This document shows, piece after piece, positions 38,156 to 38,385 of a DNA stretch of 38,385 nucleotides (its first letter is position 1; every line of letters starts with the position of its first letter). Origin of the DNA: an uncultured Clostridia bacterium (GTDB lineage: Bacteria; Bacillota; Clostridia; Christensenellales; Borkfalkiaceae); NCBI GenBank assembly GCA_944363045.1, contig CALVTT010000010.1, positions 1-38,385 of the forward strand. The letters run 5' to 3'. A program made the position numbers and the translations under genes. Under the pieces are notes generated by a model, which was not told where the DNA came from, searched no databases, and worked only from the letters and a program-made list of their open reading frames with translations.

Positions 38156-38185
38156 ATTATACCATTGACGGCGCGGAAAAGTCAA
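38156..38185 (-). promoter_or_regulatory. his operon promoter
   Basis: TTGACT (38185-38180), 18 bp, TATAAT (38161-38156). The leader (about 30 nt) contains ATGCA-N10-TGCAT, a possible weak hairpin or operator. No T-box or His-rich leader peptide fits in this short space. Confidence 0.75.
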
Positions 38186-38290
38186 ATAAAAAAGAACAGT
38201 TTGCCTCTCTCGCCGCAAAAACTCTCTTTAACCCCTGTAATATCCTGCATTTATGCAGAAATTATGCTTCTTTTCAACGGAGGCACAAGA

Positions 38291-38319
38291 AAAACGGCTC
38301 CGCGAATACGGAACCGTTT
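38291..38319 (-). terminator. Terminator after tRNA-Tyr
   Basis: 12-bp stem AAAACGGtTCCG/CGGAgCCGTTTT (one mismatch) with TTTTT at its 3' end on the minus strand, directly after the tRNA CCA. Confidence 0.85.
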
Positions 38320-38385
38320 TGGTGGGAAGAGGTGGATTTGAACCACCGAAGTCGAAGACGTCAGATTTACAGTCTGATCCATTTG
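38320..38385 (-). tRNA. tRNA-Tyr (anticodon GTA), 5' part cut by window edge
   Basis: Minus strand: anticodon stem-loop CAGACT-GTA-AATCTG, long variable arm typical of class II tRNAs (ACGTCTTCGACTTC), T-arm GGTGGTTCAAATCCACC, and acceptor end CTTCCC-A-CCA. The acceptor 5' strand and D-arm lie beyond position 38385. Confidence 0.93.

Noticed and set aside
38120..38290. T-box or His leader peptide upstream of hisZ
   Set aside because: The leader is only about 30 nt and has no T-box core or run of His codons.

Overview
The window is a Gram-positive-type chromosome, most likely a gut-type member of the Clostridia (Bacillota). The pointers are GGAGG ribosome sites, TTGACA-N17-TATAAT promoters, RNase J, short HisG with HisZ, and a TrmR/TrhP pair. 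I cannot name a genus. It has two parts.

Positions 1 to about 14807 are the end of an integrated mobile element (ICE or integrated-plasmid type) that continues past the left edge. Its signs are a tyrosine integrase ending 132 bp from the 3' end of tRNA-Thr(CGT), a Rep protein, ParA with a ribbon-helix-helix partner, a giant MutS-N/methylase protein cut by the edge, and several phage/ICE accessory genes (DUF2786, YopX and others). A cluster of three XRE regulators sits between the minus-strand backbone and the integrase. No relaxase or secretion genes are visible, so self-transfer cannot be judged.

Several DNA-level structures in the element are not explained by its genes. There are four helically phased repeats inside the rep gene. 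Eight copies of a 21-22 bp site built from TGTCCGTAC half-sites lie between genes. A 550-bp non-coding stretch (7989-8541) holds four roughly 46-nt units that fold as small tRNA-like three-way junctions with compensating changes in all stems. A possible -1 frameshift on an A8 run feeds a short upstream ORF into the integrase.

From 14808 on is GC-rich core chromosome. Minus strand: tRNA-Thr, a lipid kinase, trhP and trmR (tRNA U34 modification) and rnj. Plus strand: serC-serA (serine synthesis), followed by a GNAT gene flanked by a 228-bp direct repeat of the serA 3' end. Minus strand: a cupin; a YihY-type membrane protein fused in frame to an M3 oligoendopeptidase; a heterodimeric ABC exporter preceded by a 36-codon leader ORF that overlaps an intrinsic terminator; and a tightly coupled operon hisZ-G-D-B-H-A-F-IE ending in a DRE-TIM aldolase-like gene. 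The right edge cuts tRNA-Tyr(GTA).

The features I would check first are the tRNA-like units with their associated palindromes, the exporter leader, the iterons inside rep, the integrase frameshift, the YihY-peptidase fusion and the serA/GNAT insertion.
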